Of a stretch of DNA of 64,000 bases, positions 62,906 through 64,000 are shown one piece after another; position 1 is the stretch's first letter; every line of letters begins with the position of its first letter. The position numbers and the translations under genes are program-made. This stretch comes from Bradyrhizobium sp. 170 (lineage in GTDB: Bacteria > Pseudomonadota > Alphaproteobacteria > Rhizobiales > Xanthobacteraceae). Below the pieces are notes generated by a model. It saw only the letters and a program-made list of their open reading frames with translations. It had not been told where the DNA came from and ran no database searches. Where the stretch lies: assembly GCF_023101085.1 (NCBI RefSeq), contig NZ_CP064703.1, positions 620,001-684,000 of the forward strand, read 5' to 3'.

Positions 62906-63136
62906 TTACCAGCGGCGATGGTGGCGCCATTTGTGGTGACCGCGACCCCTGTACCATCCGTAATGGTGACCCCGTCCGCGGTGCCTGTGTCCGTGACCGT
63001 GGCCGCGTCCATGCTTGACCTCGATCACTCCACCATCCGGCGAAGCCATCGGGGCCATGCCCAGCCTGGCGGAAGCGGATATAGTCATGGCAAGGGAAGC
63101 AAGCAGTGCGGCACCAATCAGAACGATACGTCTCAT
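62906..63136 (-). CDS. Small secreted Gly/His/Arg-rich protein
   Basis: A 76-residue protein: signal peptide MRRIVLIGAALLASLAMTISASA, a short linker, and a C-terminal half made of Gly-Arg-Gly-His-type repeats (HGRGHGHGHRHRGRGHHYG). Similar short exported Gly/His-rich proteins are common in Bradyrhizobium and may bind metals or surface polymers. No function is established. ATG 63136 is preceded by GGAGGACAC on the minus strand. Confidence 0.7.
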   Translation of the reverse strand: MRRIVLIGAALLASLAMTISASARLGMAPMASPDGGVIEVKHGRGHGHGHRHRGRGHHYGWYRGRGHHKWRHHRRW

Positions 63137-63401
63137 CCAGTGTGTCCTCCCGTTCGCGTGATTGCGACGTCAGGCACAAGTTCCCTGTGGAACGTTTTGT
63201 TCCGGCGCGCATGAAGTAAATAACAAAGGGGTATTCGAGCCGCCTTTCCCGTTCGTTCCCGGACTGGATTCGCCGTGCGATCGCGGGCCGTGGCGCATTC
63301 CGCCCGGCTCGCGCGGGCGATGCCATTTGCGGGCGCCGTTGTGGTCATTGGCGGGAAAACTTGGCAAAGTGCGCCACGCTGGTCGATGGCAGGAGCGGTG
63401 A

Positions 63402-63614
63402 ATGGCTGACTCGGATATCGTGGAGATCGCCTGCGCACGGGCGTGGGGCGTCTACCTCCTGATCAACAGCGGCATCGCTGAGAATGACGCGCTGCGGGAC
63501 AAACTCAAGCGTTTCATTCGCATGCGCTGGGAGGCGGGCGACGACGAGACGGAGTTTCTGGCGGTCGAGGGTCTCAAATATCTCAAGCAGCTAGACGGGT
63601 CCCGGACCGGATAG
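63402..63614 (+). CDS. Small hypothetical protein, not recognised
   Basis: A 70-residue mostly helical, charged soluble protein (MADSDIVEIACARAWGVYLL...) with no signal peptide. AGGAG precedes the ATG by a suitable distance and third-position GC is normal, so it looks real. No domain was recognised. It lies between a secreted Gly/His-rich protein and another small secreted protein. No function is proposed. Confidence 0.6.
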   Translation: MADSDIVEIACARAWGVYLLINSGIAENDALRDKLKRFIRMRWEAGDDETEFLAVEGLKYLKQLDGSRTG

Positions 63615-63712
63615 GCGGTGCTCCGCCGACGGCTTATCGTCGGGAAAAAATGGAACAATCGATTTCCTCAGAAGTTGCCGGTTGCATCATTAGGAAGCTG
63701 GAGGAGGACGCC

Positions 63713-63943
63713 TTGAGGAAGTTTCTGATGATCGGAACGCTGGTCTTTGCCGCGTCGGCAGCGGCCGAAACCGCGGTCGCCGCCGAATTCTATGTCGTGC
63801 GCGACGCCACTACCAAGAAATGCACGATTGTCGATACCAAGCCGACCACGACAACGACGACGATCGTGGACAACGGCACGTTCAAGACCAGGACCGAAGC
63901 CGAAACCGGCATGAAAACCATGAAGGTCTGCACCAGTAACTAA
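63713..63943 (+). CDS. Small secreted protein, hypothetical
   Basis: A 76-residue protein with a signal peptide (MIGTLVFAASAAAETAVAAE region) and a mature part EFYVVRDATTKKCTIVDTKP followed by a Thr run (TTTTTT). A TTG start at 63713 was chosen because GGAGGAGG stands directly upstream and the signal peptide follows. The frame upstream to 63650 is of poor quality. Similar short exported proteins occur in Bradyrhizobium (recalled). A strong terminator follows. Confidence 0.65.
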   Translation: MRKFLMIGTLVFAASAAAETAVAAEFYVVRDATTKKCTIVDTKPTTTTTTIVDNGTFKTRTEAETGMKTMKVCTSN

Positions 63944-63964
63944 CGACAGACCCTTCCAGGAGAG

Positions 63965-63991
63965 AGGGCCGCGAGCTCAGCTTGCGGCCCT
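63965..63991 (+). terminator. Terminator after the last gene
   Basis: agggccgc / gcggccct stem with an 11-nt loop, then ttttcgttt. A good intrinsic terminator for the small secreted protein gene. Confidence 0.85.
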
Positions 63992-64000
63992 TTTCGTTTG

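Overview
The window looks like a chromosomal segment of a Bradyrhizobium-type alphaproteobacterium (Nitrobacteraceae/Rhizobiales). This is inferred from four things: high GC with strong third-position GC bias; a class I lysyl-tRNA synthetase; an aa3 oxidase cluster in the rhizobial order ctaC-ctaD-ctaB-coxF-ctaG-ctaE-DUF983-SURF1; and dense families of intergenic palindromic repeats. No tRNA, rRNA, CRISPR array, prophage or replication origin was recognised. The only mobile element seen is one IS4-type insertion sequence.

Region by region. 0-8.7 kb: a 5'-truncated alpha/beta hydrolase, RidA, a flavin dehydrogenase, a small secreted ClpP-like protein, a SCO1 copper chaperone with a small membrane partner, an amino-acid-type binding protein, LysRS-I and a class II aldolase. 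8.7-10.2 kb: the insertion sequence, which interrupts a repeat copy. 10.3-13.2 kb: an S24-type (LexA-like) regulator with a mismatch uracil glycosylase, then DUF952-pyrD. 13.3-15.7 kb: a three-gene minus-strand run (DUF6460-like, MBL hydrolase, MATE exporter). 15.8-24.4 kb: the ligase-associated DNA repair set. Lig and Exo lie on the minus strand and Lhr-Core helicase and PdeM/MPE nuclease on the plus strand, separated by a TPR-methyltransferase and a Tat-exported binding protein. 24.4-31.9 kb: an unrecognised low-GC gene, LysR divergent from an EamA exporter plus MBL protein, a divergent-motif NRAMP protein, a TauE/SafE-TIGR02186 pair and a membrane ClpP-like protein.

32-45.2 kb: a 1125-residue PodJ-like polarity protein; PadR with a divergent NTF2-like gene; a beta-oxidation set (acyl-CoA dehydrogenase, thiolase, FadB/FadJ); and a glutathione module (beta-class GST, MarR regulator with twin palindromic operators, glutamate-cysteine ligase). 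45.4-52.7 kb: a PAN-domain protein, a nucleotidyltransferase-like protein, MmcQ/YjbR, lepB-tldD, a GNAT enzyme, HxlR divergent from a DoxX-DsrE-TlpA set, and an IalB-like protein. 53.2-60.05 kb: the cytochrome c oxidase cluster, including the 54-residue coxF gene, with a strong terminator after ctaE and a hairpin-rich stretch before DUF983-SURF1. 60.1-64 kb: an NTF2-like protein, a divergent NarX/NarL-type two-component pair and three small proteins.

Genes that plausibly work together: SCO1 (4.1 kb), CtaG, CtaB and SURF1 in oxidase assembly; Lig-Exo-Lhr-MPE in DNA repair; GST-MarR-GCL in thiol and electrophile defence; HxlR-DoxX-DsrE-TlpA in an uncharacterised envelope redox or sulfur function; and the 36.9-42.3 kb trio in fatty-acid oxidation. 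I found no system I can call wholly undescribed. The best leads are the DoxX-DsrE-TlpA set, the split repair cluster, and the insertion sequence whose stop codon is supplied by its target duplication.
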